From CAZJYI01 sp964550025 (lineage in GTDB: Bacteria; Verrucomicrobiota; Kiritimatiellia; UBA8416; CAYOBW01): DNA of 57,869 nt. Under the pieces are notes generated by a model, which saw only the letters and a list, made by a program, of their open reading frames with translations, made no database searches and had not been told where the DNA came from. The stretch is taken from positions 1-57,869 of the forward strand of contig CAZJYI010000065.1 of assembly GCA_964550025.1 (NCBI GenBank). The letters are read 5' to 3'. Made by a program: the position numbers and the translations under genes. How positions within the stretch are numbered: the stretch's first letter is position 1; the number at the start of each line of letters is the position of its first letter. Of this stretch, positions 34,565-43,233 are shown in pieces.

Positions 34565-35095
34565 ATGGAGCTATTCGAAGCCATAGACAAGCGCCACAGT
34601 TACCGTGGCGGTTTCACGGACGCCCGCGTATCGCGGGAAGACCTCCGCAAGATCGTCCAGGCCGGCATCCAGGCCCCATCGGGCGTCAACGCCCAGACAA
34701 CGACATTTGTCATCGTGGACGATGCGGATCGTCTTGCGGCCATGGCGGACATCGTGGACAAGAGGGTCACGCGCGACGCAAAGGCCATCATCGTCGTCGT
34801 CATGGAAGACCGCGACGTCTATCACGGCATGAAGTTCGGGGTCGAAGACTACTCCGCCGCGGTCGAAAACATGCTGCTGGCCATCACGGGACTCGGCTAC
34901 GCGACGGTCTGGATTGACGGTGCCCTGAGGACCGAACAACGCGCCCGGAGAATCGCCGAACTGCTCGGCATCCCTCCCCACCTCCAAGTCCGCGTCATCC
35001 TCCCGGTCGGAGTGCCGGTCGAGACCGTCGCGCAGAAGGAGAAGAAGCCGTTCGAGGAGCGGGCGTGGTTCAACGCGTACGGGGCGACGGGTTAG
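34565..35095 (+). CDS. Nitroreductase-family FMN protein
   Basis: A 176-residue nitroreductase-fold protein, typical of the short type. The N-terminus MELFEAIDKRHSYRGGF carries the R-x-S-x-R FMN phosphate-binding motif. AGIQAPSGVNAQ is the second FMN block, and ITGLGYATVWIDG the conserved dimer-interface glycine region. Members reduce nitro compounds, quinones or enones, or act in dehalogenation or cobalamin-related chemistry; the substrate is not predictable. A good AAGGAG site precedes the ATG. The stop overlaps the convergent SH3-domain gene by 4 bp. Confidence 0.82.
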   Translation: MELFEAIDKRHSYRGGFTDARVSREDLRKIVQAGIQAPSGVNAQTTTFVIVDDADRLAAMADIVDKRVTRDAKAIIVVVMEDRDVYHGMKFGVEDYSAAVENMLLAITGLGYATVWIDGALRTEQRARRIAELLGIPPHLQVRVILPVGVPVETVAQKEKKPFEERAWFNAYGATG

Positions 35096-36066
35096 TGCCG
35101 GACAATACGCTCGGGCGCGACGACGGAAGAGCGCACGCCCTGAACCCAGTACTCAAGTCCGTGGATGGTAACGCGCCGGCCGAGAATCTGTCTGAGCTGC
35201 TCCGCGCTGCCGAGAATGTAGCACACCGTCAGCGAGCGCCCCGACTCCTCCTCGGCCAGGCGATAGCGGCTTGGACGGCGCCACACGAGCCCCGAATGAC
35301 GGACGATGCCAACGTACGTCACGGCCCGCCCTTGTGGTTTCGAGGGAACGAGCGTACGCCCGGCAAGCCCGACGGGCAGTCGAGACCCGGTGTCGGATCC
35401 GGAAATCACGGGCGCCGGCGTGCGCACCTGGGCCGGTGGGGGCGGTGGAGCCGCCGCCGATCCGGGCCGGGGCAGTCCTATCCGCACCGGCGGTTTCGGG
35501 CCGGGGAGATCGGGAACCGGCTTTGGCGGCACCGGTTTCGGCGCGGGCGGCGGGGGCGGCTTGACCGTGACGGGAGCCGGCTCGGGCTTTGGCGGCGGGG
35601 GGGCGGGAGGCGCCTTCTGGGCGATTCGTTCTACGTAATCGCGGCTGATCCAGAGCGACGTCCCGGGGGGCGGAGCAATCTCGATCCAATCGCCTTTCCT
35701 GCCCCGAATGGTGAGCTTGTCCCCGCGCTCGACCCGTCCCACAGGTTGCCACGCGATGTCGGGGCCGCCGCGAATGCGTACCTTGGTAGCCGCGACAACG
35801 CCTTCCTTAACGAGCTCCCCGTAGACCCACACGCTGGCCGTCGCGGGCGCCTCGACTTCCACCCAGTCGCTATCGAGACCGGATTTGGCAACAAGCTCGT
35901 CACCGGCGTTGACCTGGCCGACGACCTCAGCCCGATTGCCGCCTCCAGCGCGGGCGCGCAGGTTCACGCGATCGCCCGTGACTCTCACCCTCGTGGCGGC
36001 AGGAACGCCGCCACACAGACAGGCGGCCAGGACGAGGTTGACAACAAGCTTGGGCTGACGGGCCAT
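35092..36066 (-). CDS. Secreted SH3b-repeat protein with proline-rich linker
   Basis: A 324-residue protein with a signal peptide (MARQPKLVVNLVLAACLCGG). Two bacterial SH3 domains occupy about residues 25-85 (VRVTGDRVNLRARAGGGN) and 85-150 (KVRIRGGPDIAWQPVGRVERGD). A long Pro-rich linker (about 155-235, many PPPP and KPVPP units) leads to a C-terminal beta domain containing YVGIVRHSGLVWRRP. SH3b domains usually bind cell-wall peptides; the linker would span the envelope. ATG 36066 is preferred over a GTG seven codons upstream, but this is uncertain. It overlaps the convergent nitroreductase stop by 4 bp. Confidence 0.72.
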   Translation of the reverse strand: MARQPKLVVNLVLAACLCGGVPAATRVRVTGDRVNLRARAGGGNRAEVVGQVNAGDELVAKSGLDSDWVEVEAPATASVWVYGELVKEGVVAATKVRIRGGPDIAWQPVGRVERGDKLTIRGRKGDWIEIAPPPGTSLWISRDYVERIAQKAPPAPPPPKPEPAPVTVKPPPPPAPKPVPPKPVPDLPGPKPPVRIGLPRPGSAAAPPPPPAQVRTPAPVISGSDTGSRLPVGLAGRTLVPSKPQGRAVTYVGIVRHSGLVWRRPSRYRLAEEESGRSLTVCYILGSAEQLRQILGRRVTIHGLEYWVQGVRSSVVAPERIVRH

Positions 36067-36108
36067 CCTATCGGACCCCACCGGCACACAACCGGCCGTT
36101 GGCTGGTA

Positions 36109-36261
36109 CTACTCGGGTTTCGTTTTGGGCAGACCGAGGGCGCTGTCGCCCTCTTTCCACTTGCCGCGGCTCTTCAGAAGGTCCACGCGTTCGAAGCGCT
36201 TCAGTACGTTGCGCTTCGCCGTGATCTTGCTCGCAGATTTCAGACTCGGATGCTGTGACAT
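36109..36261 (-). CDS. Small basic protein of the PVC-specific family
   Basis: A 50-residue protein: MSQHPSLKSASKITAKRNVL, then KRFERVDLLKSRGKWKEGD, then SALGLPKTKPE. The MSQHxSLK start, KRNVLKRFERV centre and GLPKTKPE end match my recollection of the small basic protein family described for Chlamydiae, Verrucomicrobia, Planctomycetes and Lentisphaerae (TIGR04137). It is strongly basic and probably RNA- or ribosome-associated, but the function is unproven. GGAGAT lies six bases before the ATG. The gene stands alone and is divergent from the coiled-coil operon. It is the best taxonomic marker in the window. Confidence 0.85.
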   Translation of the reverse strand: MSQHPSLKSASKITAKRNVLKRFERVDLLKSRGKWKEGDSALGLPKTKPE

Positions 36262-36357
36262 ATCGGGATCTCCTTCGCTGACTCAGTGCGGAACGGGTAT
36301 GGGCCACCGTGAATGGGAAACGCCATTTTCCTCTCCGCCTGTCGAAAAACGCGCTGA

Positions 36358-36386
36358 ATACTGTGAGCAACCCCGCCGAAAGTCAA
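36358..36386 (-). promoter_or_regulatory. Possible promoter of the small basic protein gene
   Basis: On the minus strand TTGACT (36386-36381), a 17-bp spacer and CAGTAT (36363-36358), about 95 bp upstream of the start codon. The -35 is good and the -10 weak. Confidence 0.3.
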
Positions 36387-36437
36387 ACAATTAACGAGGC
36401 AAGTCTTCGCCTGTGGCGCAATCCCAATCAAAACAGC

Positions 36438-36466
36438 TTGACACTACAGCACTTAGGAAAGATACT
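36438..36466 (+). promoter_or_regulatory. Predicted promoter of the coiled-coil operon
   Basis: A consensus TTGACA, 17-bp spacer and GATACT, with a leader of about 75 bases before the first gene of the operon at 36548. Confidence 0.5.
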
Positions 36467-36547
36467 CCTCACCCTGCGCCACCTCTACAGGGCGGGTTGG
36501 CGTCCGCCCCGGACAGGCGATTCAAGAGACCGTCCCTGGTAGGAAGT

Positions 36548-39067
36548 ATGAGCGCCAAGCTGGTCAAGACTGACAATCACGCGGCACCCGGAGAGATGTG
36601 GTACCTGCGCATTGAAAACGGGTCCGTGTTCGGCCCGGTACCCGTTGCGACACTCGCGGGATGGGCCGACGCGGGTCGAATCGCGCCCCGGCACGAGGTT
36701 TCGGAGGACCGTGCCACGTGGATTCCAGCCCACGCGCTGATCGAGCTCGGGATGGAATGGCGCGTGCAACTGCCCAACGGTACGTTCTTCGGCCCCCTTC
36801 CTATTCGGGCCGTTGCCGGACTGATCGAGGAAGGTGCCATCCTTCCGGATGCGCGCCTGATGAACGTGCGCACTCGGCGTCGAACGCGGGCTGACCGCAT
36901 GGAAGAAGAGATCTACGGGCACAAGCGCGAACCCTCACCCGAACCGGTGCCTGCCGTGGCAACCATGGCGCGAAAGCGCAAGGACATCACCGTTCAGCCG
37001 GAAGAATCCGAACCGCCCACCCCCGCTCCCAAGCGCGCCGCCCCCGCCAAAAAAACACGGCAGAAGAGGACGAAGACTGCCGAAGCCGCCCCGAAGAAGC
37101 GACCCGCAAGGAAGCCGAAAGCCACCGAAGCCGCGGACGGTGAACGGCCAGCCAAGAGGCGACCGGCAGGAAAGCCGGAAACCGCCGCGAAGCAGCAACC
37201 GGCAGAAGAGCCGGAAGCCGCCGACAAGCATCGTCCGGCGAAAAGGGCCCGGACCGCCGCGGCGGCCGGCAAGAAGAAGCCGAAGGAGGAGGCGAAGCCC
37301 CCCGCGAAGGCCAGGTCAACTCGCGCGAGGAAGAAGTCCCCCAAGACCGGCAAGGCAGCTCCGAGCCCCAAGTCTCCCGACGCCTCAACACTCGAGCTGG
37401 CCGGGATCGGGGAACACGTGGAACTCCAGCAGGAGCTGGACAGCCTGCGCCGCATGCGGGAGAGCCAGGACGATGAGCTGGCCGCGTTGCGCGACAAGAT
37501 CAGGCTGGAAGAGGAACGGGTCACGGCGCTCGAGAGCGCGGGGAAGGTCACTGCCGAGGAACTCGCCGCCAGGATTGATGATCTACGGGGCATAGTGGAT
37601 GCTCGTGAGGAGGACCTCGCTCGAGCCCGGAACGACCTTGTTCTCGTCAGGAAAGAGCTGAGAACACGCGAAAAATCGCTCGACGAGGCCCGGGACGCAC
37701 TCCAGGAGAGGACGGCGGAAGCGCAGGCGACGCGGGAGAGTCTATCTGAGACGCAGGCCGAGCTCTCCGGGACACAGGCAGAGCTCTCCGAGACCCGGGA
37801 GGAAGTCCAGGAACTGCGGAGGGAGCAGTCCGAAGCGCAGGCTTCTCTATCGGAAACGCAGGCCGAGCTGGCGGCGATACGCGACGAGTTTGGGGCGGCG
37901 CAAGCCGAACTGGAGGCAGCGCACGACGAGCTGGAGACGGCGCAGAGCAGAGCCGGTGAGGTCGAGGAGCAGGTCGCCGAACTAACGCGGGAAACGGACA
38001 CTCTCACGCTTCAGCTTGCCGAGGCGCAGGCGTCGGCCGGGCGGGAGGCTGCCAACGCCGAGCGGGAGATACAGGAGCTCCGATTGCGGGAGGAAACCCT
38101 GACGGCTGAGGCCAAAGACGCCCGCGAAGCCTTGACGGACGCACAGGACCGGTCCGCGCGACTGGCCAAGCAACAGGCGGCCAAGATCGGCACCTTAAAG
38201 CAAGAGGTGGATGCGCGCAACCGTCAGCTCGACGACGCCAGGGCCGCGCTCGAAGCTGAGAAAGCCTTGGCGGATGCCACCAACGAGGCTGCCGTCAAGC
38301 GCGAGGAACAGCTCACCACCAACATCGCCGGTCTCGAGGCGGAAGCATCGAAGCTTCGCGCCAAGCTCCGGAAGGCGGAGACATCTCTGACCCAGTTGGA
38401 GCAGTCGTCGGAGGGCCAGATCGCCGAGTTGACCGAGCGGCTGGTCGAACTGGAGTCGGAGTCCACGACACATGATGAGGAGACCGAGAAGCTGCGGGAG
38501 GACTTGGGAACGGCGCGACGCCTGATCAAGCGGCTTGAGAAGAAGCTTGAGGAAGACGAGGGAGAGTTGGCCTCCCAGGTCGACTACCTGTACGAGCACG
38601 CCCTGGCGGCGGAGGACGAGCTACAGCGCACATCGCAGAGCCTCGGGCAGGAGATCGAGTTGCTCAAAGCGCAGGCGGAGGACGCGACCAAGCTGATCGA
38701 GAAGGCACAGAGCGAAGTCGGTCGGGAGCGGGAACTGCGCCGGGCTGCCGAGCGGAAGGCGGCCGAAGCGGAGAACACTCTGAAGCAGCGTGTCAGACTG
38801 CTCAACCAGGAGACGACGGCCACGGCGAACCTGCTGGTGGAAGCACGCACGGAATTTGACAGGGCCCAGGCACACGTCAAGGAGATCCAGGCGCAGAACG
38901 AGGCAACACGCGAACGACTCGACCGGCAGATCAAGGATCTGCATGCCAAACTGGGTAATCTCATCCAGGGACGCGTGGCATCCGTACAGCCGCCTGACTC
39001 GGCGGGTGCCGAGGAGGAAACGTCGACGCCGGAGGGTGACGACGCCATGGTGGAGGAAGAGGAGTAG
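36548..39067 (+). CDS. GYF-2 domain / histone H1-like linker / long coiled-coil protein
   Basis: An 839-residue protein. Two GYF-2-type domains occupy about residues 18-65 (WYLRIENGSVFGPV to WIPAHAL) and 71-110 (WRVQLPNGTFFGPLPI). A Lys/Arg/Ala/Pro-rich segment of about 150 residues follows (for example APKRAAPAKKTRQKR and KKRPARKPKATEAA), resembling eukaryotic H1 tails and bacterial nucleoid proteins. From about 300 to 815 it is an almost uninterrupted coiled coil of Glu/Ala/Leu heptads, with near repeats such as LSETQAELSGTQAELSET. There is no signal peptide. ATG 36548 follows TAGGAAG. It is first in a three-gene operon and probably a structural scaffold that may also bind DNA; I know no characterised homologue. 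Confidence 0.78.
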   Translation: MSAKLVKTDNHAAPGEMWYLRIENGSVFGPVPVATLAGWADAGRIAPRHEVSEDRATWIPAHALIELGMEWRVQLPNGTFFGPLPIRAVAGLIEEGAILPDARLMNVRTRRRTRADRMEEEIYGHKREPSPEPVPAVATMARKRKDITVQPEESEPPTPAPKRAAPAKKTRQKRTKTAEAAPKKRPARKPKATEAADGERPAKRRPAGKPETAAKQQPAEEPEAADKHRPAKRARTAAAAGKKKPKEEAKPPAKARSTRARKKSPKTGKAAPSPKSPDASTLELAGIGEHVELQQELDSLRRMRESQDDELAALRDKIRLEEERVTALESAGKVTAEELAARIDDLRGIVDAREEDLARARNDLVLVRKELRTREKSLDEARDALQERTAEAQATRESLSETQAELSGTQAELSETREEVQELRREQSEAQASLSETQAELAAIRDEFGAAQAELEAAHDELETAQSRAGEVEEQVAELTRETDTLTLQLAEAQASAGREAANAEREIQELRLREETLTAEAKDAREALTDAQDRSARLAKQQAAKIGTLKQEVDARNRQLDDARAALEAEKALADATNEAAVKREEQLTTNIAGLEAEASKLRAKLRKAETSLTQLEQSSEGQIAELTERLVELESESTTHDEETEKLREDLGTARRLIKRLEKKLEEDEGELASQVDYLYEHALAAEDELQRTSQSLGQEIELLKAQAEDATKLIEKAQSEVGRERELRRAAERKAAEAENTLKQRVRLLNQETTATANLLVEARTEFDRAQAHVKEIQAQNEATRERLDRQIKDLHAKLGNLIQGRVASVQPPDSAGAEEETSTPEGDDAMVEEEE

Positions 39068-39211
39068 GTGCCGATCGCAGGCTTTGGAATTGACAGTCCC
39101 ATGCCTCGCCAACATAATCCTGCCCCACAATTTGCCAACGTCAATATCGTACGCGCCGCCGGGAGTCTGGCGAGCGTCATGTGTAAGTAGCGCAGTCGGT
39201 TCGAGGAAGAT

Positions 39212-40861
39212 ATGAGCAATCCTGAAGAACAAAATGCGGCCCAGGAGACTGAGCCCACCAAGTGGTATCTGCGTATTGATGAGGAGTCCGTGTACGGGCC
39301 CGTTGTCGCGACGAAACTGCGCGAATGGGCACAGCAGGGCCGGGTTGCCCCAGGCAACGAGGTCTCCTCCGACGGCGAGCAGTGGATTCCCGCGGAGGAC
39401 CTGTCCGACCTCGAGATGGTCTGGAACGTCGAACTGGATGACGGGACGTTCTTCGGGCCGCTCAACGTCAAGGCCCTTCGCGACCTGCTCGAAGACGAGA
39501 CCATCACCTTCGAGAGCCGACTGGTCAACCGCTCGTCGGGAGAAACGGCCTCCGTTGGCGACAAGGAAGCCGACATCTATGCCGAGGAGCGCGAGGCGAT
39601 GGTCGCCGCGGCCCTGGCAGAGCAGCAGCGTGAAAACGTCGACGTGCTGCGACGGCTGCAGAGCAAGCTGCGCGAGTCGTTCGAGCGCCTGGACGAGGCC
39701 CGGCGCGCCGCCGACGAGGAGAAGCAACAGCACGACAAGACGCGTGAAGCGCTTTCCCAGCGCGACGAAGCCATCACGTCGCGCGACGGCCAGATCAACG
39801 CCCTTCAAGAGCAGCTCGCCGCGGAGAAGCAGCGCGCCGAGGATACCGAGACGCAGCGCCAGCAGATGGCGGAGGAGCTCGGGAAGCAGGTCGAAACGCT
39901 TCGGGCGGAGAGTGAGCAGGGCACGAATGAGGCCACCCAGGCGCGCACGGACCTCGAGGGCGAACGCAAGGCGCACGCGGAGACACGCCAGTCGCTGGAG
40001 ACGGTACAGCGGGAGCGCGATGCCGCGAGCACACAGCTGGCGGAGACGCAGGCGAATCTCGAACGCACCGAGGGGCAGCTTGCCGAGGAGAAGAAAGCGC
40101 ACGCGGGAACTCGTGGCGCACTCACGGGTTTACAGGAGACCCTGGATACCGAGAAGTCCGGGAAGGCCGAGTACGAAGGTCGCGTGGAGAACCTCGAGAA
40201 AGAGCTCTCCAAGGAACGTACGCAGCACACCGACGCCACCCGGCAGCGCGATGAGCTCGCACGCGAACTCGAGGGCGAGAAGGAAGCGCACACTACCGTA
40301 CGTTCCGAGCTCGAGCAGCGAGACAAGGAGCTGTCCGAAACCGCGCAGAAGCTGGAGGAACTAGAGACATCTCTCCAAACCACGCGTACCGAGTCCGACA
40401 CGGCCCTCGAGGAGAGCCTGCAGCGTGAGCAGGACCTGACACGCAAGCTCGTGAACGTGCAACAGGAATCCGCGGAGAACGCACGGGCCCTGACGGACGT
40501 ACAGCAGCAACTCGCCGAAGCACAGGCGGTCGCTTCATCGGTGAAGACGCTGGAGAAGCAGCTCGACCAGGAGCGTCGTCGCAACGACGAGCTCGGCAAG
40601 ACAAAGGAGAAGCTGGAAGGGGAGTTGCTCTCGGTAAAGAGCAAATACGAGACGGAGCTCGAGACAAACCGGAACCGCATCGAGCAGATGCTCACGCGCG
40701 TCGACGAGCCCACGCCAGAGCTCGTCATTCCGGAAGTCGTCCCCGAGGAGGAACCGATCCCCGAGCCGCCCAAGCAGACCTCGAGCGCGTTGGCGGACCT
40801 CGAGGTCCAGGCGCAACGCGAGCTTAAGGCCTGGCAGAATTCGCGACGCCGGCGGCGCTGA
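39212..40861 (+). CDS. GYF-2 domain coiled-coil protein (paralogue)
   Basis: A 549-residue protein with the same plan as its upstream neighbour but without the basic linker. GYF-2 domain 1 at about 18-65 (WYLRIDEESVYGPVV to WIPAEDL), domain 2 at about 71-110 (WNVELDDGTFFGPLNV), then coiled coil from about 120 to 510. It ends in a short Pro-rich segment and a basic tail (LKAWQNSRRRRR). The matching domain pair indicates tandem duplication. GAGGAAG precedes the ATG after a 144-bp gap. It is cytoplasmic, with no membrane segment, and likely works with the neighbouring coiled-coil proteins. Confidence 0.78.
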   Translation: MSNPEEQNAAQETEPTKWYLRIDEESVYGPVVATKLREWAQQGRVAPGNEVSSDGEQWIPAEDLSDLEMVWNVELDDGTFFGPLNVKALRDLLEDETITFESRLVNRSSGETASVGDKEADIYAEEREAMVAAALAEQQRENVDVLRRLQSKLRESFERLDEARRAADEEKQQHDKTREALSQRDEAITSRDGQINALQEQLAAEKQRAEDTETQRQQMAEELGKQVETLRAESEQGTNEATQARTDLEGERKAHAETRQSLETVQRERDAASTQLAETQANLERTEGQLAEEKKAHAGTRGALTGLQETLDTEKSGKAEYEGRVENLEKELSKERTQHTDATRQRDELARELEGEKEAHTTVRSELEQRDKELSETAQKLEELETSLQTTRTESDTALEESLQREQDLTRKLVNVQQESAENARALTDVQQQLAEAQAVASSVKTLEKQLDQERRRNDELGKTKEKLEGELLSVKSKYETELETNRNRIEQMLTRVDEPTPELVIPEVVPEEEPIPEPPKQTSSALADLEVQAQRELKAWQNSRRRRR

Positions 40862-40908
40862 TCCGATCGAGCTTGCACGACGCATCACATTCAGGAGAAC
40901 ACCAACCC

Positions 40909-41760
40909 ATGACAGACCATGAAGATGACCAAGGCCCTGAGCTGCCGTTGGACGGAGCGCCAGGCGCCGATAGCGACGCCGCGCCACAGGAAGGTGAAGA
41001 ACTGGATTCGCTGATGATGGCGCTCGACAAGCGCCCGGCCCATGTTGCCGCCTCCACCGAGTCCCTGGATGCCCCGCCGAAGTCGCTCCCCGTGCTGGCG
41101 GCGTTCCAGGAGTTCATAGAGGATGAGCGAAAGCGCAGCCAGAACCGGATGTTCATCGTCAGCGGTTTCTTCTTCGTCGTACTTGTGTCGGTCATTGGAA
41201 CGGGGCTCACCATCGGCACGTTTGTGTTTCGTCACATGCGGGAAGAGGTTACCGACGTGCGCCGCGACTTCAGCGAACTGCAGAAGAACTCGATGGAGTC
41301 CAAGGCAAGCATTGACACCTCGCTGGCACGTTTCCAGGGGCAAGCCGACGGACTGCGCTACCACATGGAAAAGCAGGACCGGGAACTGGCGGAGGCGCGG
41401 ACGAACCTCGCCAGGCGCGAAGAGAACCACGAGAAGAAGCTGGCCGAACTGCGCCGCGTCATCGAGTCGCTCGAAACCGAGAATACCGCACTGAAGACGG
41501 GCCTGACGGAATTAGAGGCCAACCTTCCGAGCATCACGCAGCAGGTGGATACGGCTTTGGCGCAACTCGAGACCGAACTGGCAGCCATACGCAGCCTGCC
41601 AAGGACGGCGACGACGACGCAGGTCGTGGTCCAGGTCGCCTCGGTCGCCCCCGCGGCGGCGCCGCGGACCACGCGCGGATTCGCAGAATCGGTGGTGGTT
41701 CCCATTACACCGCGCGGAAACAACAGGGTCGTTGACTGGCGGCTGCCTATTCCGGAATAA
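40909..41760 (+). CDS. Single-pass membrane coiled-coil protein
   Basis: A 283-residue protein. The acidic N-terminal 80 residues are followed by one membrane helix (about 81-106, MFIVSGFFFVVLVSVIGTGL) and a coiled coil from about 110 to 235. A Thr/Ala/Pro-rich end finishes with ITPRGNNRVVDWRLPIPE. Orientation is probably N-in, with the coiled coil in the periplasm. CAGGAGA lies 11 bases before the ATG, so 48 bp separates it from the preceding gene. It is likely the membrane anchor of the GYF coiled-coil set. The stop overlaps the convergent LysM gene by 14 bp. Confidence 0.72.
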   Translation: MTDHEDDQGPELPLDGAPGADSDAAPQEGEELDSLMMALDKRPAHVAASTESLDAPPKSLPVLAAFQEFIEDERKRSQNRMFIVSGFFFVVLVSVIGTGLTIGTFVFRHMREEVTDVRRDFSELQKNSMESKASIDTSLARFQGQADGLRYHMEKQDRELAEARTNLARREENHEKKLAELRRVIESLETENTALKTGLTELEANLPSITQQVDTALAQLETELAAIRSLPRTATTTQVVVQVASVAPAAAPRTTRGFAESVVVPITPRGNNRVVDWRLPIPE

Positions 41761-42289
41761 ACAGCACTTGCCCCACGCGCAGGCTGTTCGGGTTCGAGAT
41801 GTTGTTGGCCTTCTGAATCACGCTCATCTTCGTGCCGTAGGCCCGCGCAATCTCGGATAGCGTCTGCCCTTCTTCGACCGTGTGTTCGCGACCGCGCGCG
41901 TGCGTGGGGCCACTTGGCGTCGGCGTCTGCTTCTTCAGCAACCCGCTTATCTTGGCGCTCAGCGTACTGATAATGTCCTGCTTCTGCTGGTCCTGCCGGG
42001 CGGCGGACGCTTTCTGAGCCTGCTCCAGGGCATCCATCCGGGCCCCGAGCTGACGCGCCGTGGTCTCACTGGCGGCACGCGCGGCTTCGGCCTCCTGGTA
42101 CGCCCTTTCGCGGCTGCCCATGAGCTCCCGAACCTGTTCCTTCAGCTGCGCAACATCGCGGCGCAACAACTCGAGCTCCGAGTACTGCCGAACCCGCTGC
42201 GACCGTTGCTGCTGCATCAGCGTCTGACAGCCCGTGAGCGAGAGGGCAAGTACACCCAAAACGACAATTGTGAATGGGGGTGTCTTCAT
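41747..42289 (-). CDS. LysM lipoprotein with coiled coil
   Basis: A 180-residue protein. The signal peptide MKTPPFTIVVLGVLALSLTG ends at a lipobox (LTGC), so it is predicted to be lipidated. Residues about 28-110 form a coiled coil (SELELLRRDVAQLKEQVREL). A single LysM domain closes the protein at about 133-179 (HTVEEGQTLSEIARAYGTKM to LRVGQVLFIPE). It would bind peptidoglycan, tethering an outer- or inner-membrane lipid anchor through the helical spacer. It is convergent with, and overlaps by 14 bp, the membrane coiled-coil gene. The divergent gap upstream contains the strong promoter of the next gene. Confidence 0.85.
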   Translation of the reverse strand: MKTPPFTIVVLGVLALSLTGCQTLMQQQRSQRVRQYSELELLRRDVAQLKEQVRELMGSRERAYQEAEAARAASETTARQLGARMDALEQAQKASAARQDQQKQDIISTLSAKISGLLKKQTPTPSGPTHARGREHTVEEGQTLSEIARAYGTKMSVIQKANNISNPNSLRVGQVLFIPE

Positions 42290-42416
42290 GGCGTGAAAGT
42301 AGCACGCAAGGCCGCCGGATTCAACGGCTTTTCGCGTCCACGGACGCGGAGGGCCTCGTCCCAGAATTGCCAAAGGGAACGACCTTGCTCCTCGCGCCTT
42401 TTCCACGATTCTCCTG

Positions 42417-42445
42417 TTGACTTGCGTGAACAATGCGACTATAAG
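42417..42445 (+). promoter_or_regulatory. Strong sigma-70 promoter
   Basis: TTGACT, a 17-bp spacer and TATAAG. This is the best promoter match in the window, 54 bp before the ATG of the membrane protein gene at 42499. Confidence 0.65.
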
Positions 42446-42450
42446 TCGCA
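42434..42450. promoter_or_regulatory. 17-bp perfect palindrome over the -10 box
   Basis: TGCGACTATAAGTCGCA is a perfect inverted repeat that covers the TATAAG -10 hexamer. A repressor bound here would block the promoter. The HTH protein encoded two genes downstream (43226-43531) is a candidate for autoregulation, but no evidence links them directly. Confidence 0.5.
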
Positions 42451-42498
42451 CAAAGCATAACAAAGACTAATAAACAATAAAAACAGCGAGGAAGTGAA

Positions 42499-43233
42499 AT
42501 GCAGACACAAGATCAACCTGGGATGGAGTCCAGTGCGCCGTCGCGGGAGGACGAGTCGATTCTCGGGATTCTGAACAGGCTCCTTCGCGGTCGAGAGGAG
42601 TTGTTCGGCGAGATCATCGAGGACGGGAAGCTCGCACCGTTCATCCGGGCGTTTGCCGCCATTTCAGTCATTCTGTTGGCCTTGTACGGCGTGGCGACGG
42701 GCTTCTACAACGGCTACACGCAGGCGTTCTTTGCCATGGTCAAGGTCCCCCTCCTGTTCCTTCTCACCGTGGTCGTCTGCTATCCCATCCTGGTCGTCTC
42801 GAACATGCTCTTCGGGGCCCGCACAGGGTGGCTTAACACATTGGCCTTGATCTTGGGCGCTTTGGCGATGGCGTCCATTATCCTCGGTGCCTTCACGCCG
42901 ATCGTGCTTTTCTTTGTGCTGTCGGACAGCAGCTACGCCTTCATGAAGATTTTGCACGTCGCGATCATGGGCATCGCTGCCGTCACGGGGCTGATCACCA
43001 TGTACTGTGCGCTGGCCCAGGTTTGCGAGAAGAGCCAGATCTACCCCAAGATCGCCATTCACATCTTCCGCGTGTGGATGCTGGTGTTCGCTGTCGTGGG
43101 ACTGCAAATGGTCTGGAATCTGCGCCCGTTCGTGGGGAACAAGGACCAGCCTCTCGAATTCGTTCGCAAGAACCGCGAAGGCAACTTCTACCAGGCGGTG
43201 ACGCTTGCAGTGCGGGACATGTTCTATGACTGA
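42499..43233 (+). CDS. Six-helix membrane protein, YIP1-like
   Basis: A 244-residue protein with a cytoplasmic N-terminus (about 45 residues, LLRGREELFGEIIEDGKLA). Five or six hydrophobic helices lie between about 50 and 215 (AAISVILLALYGVATGF, VKVPLLFLLTVVVCYPILVV, ALILGALAMASIILGAF). The layout resembles small Yip1/DUF-type membrane proteins of PVC bacteria, but the function is unknown. AGGAAG precedes the ATG. Its stop codon overlaps the start of the HTH gene by 8 bp, so the membrane protein, HTH and PIN genes form one transcript driven by the promoter at 42417-42445. Confidence 0.7.
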   Translation: MQTQDQPGMESSAPSREDESILGILNRLLRGREELFGEIIEDGKLAPFIRAFAAISVILLALYGVATGFYNGYTQAFFAMVKVPLLFLLTVVVCYPILVVSNMLFGARTGWLNTLALILGALAMASIILGAFTPIVLFFVLSDSSYAFMKILHVAIMGIAAVTGLITMYCALAQVCEKSQIYPKIAIHIFRVWMLVFAVVGLQMVWNLRPFVGNKDQPLEFVRKNREGNFYQAVTLAVRDMFYD

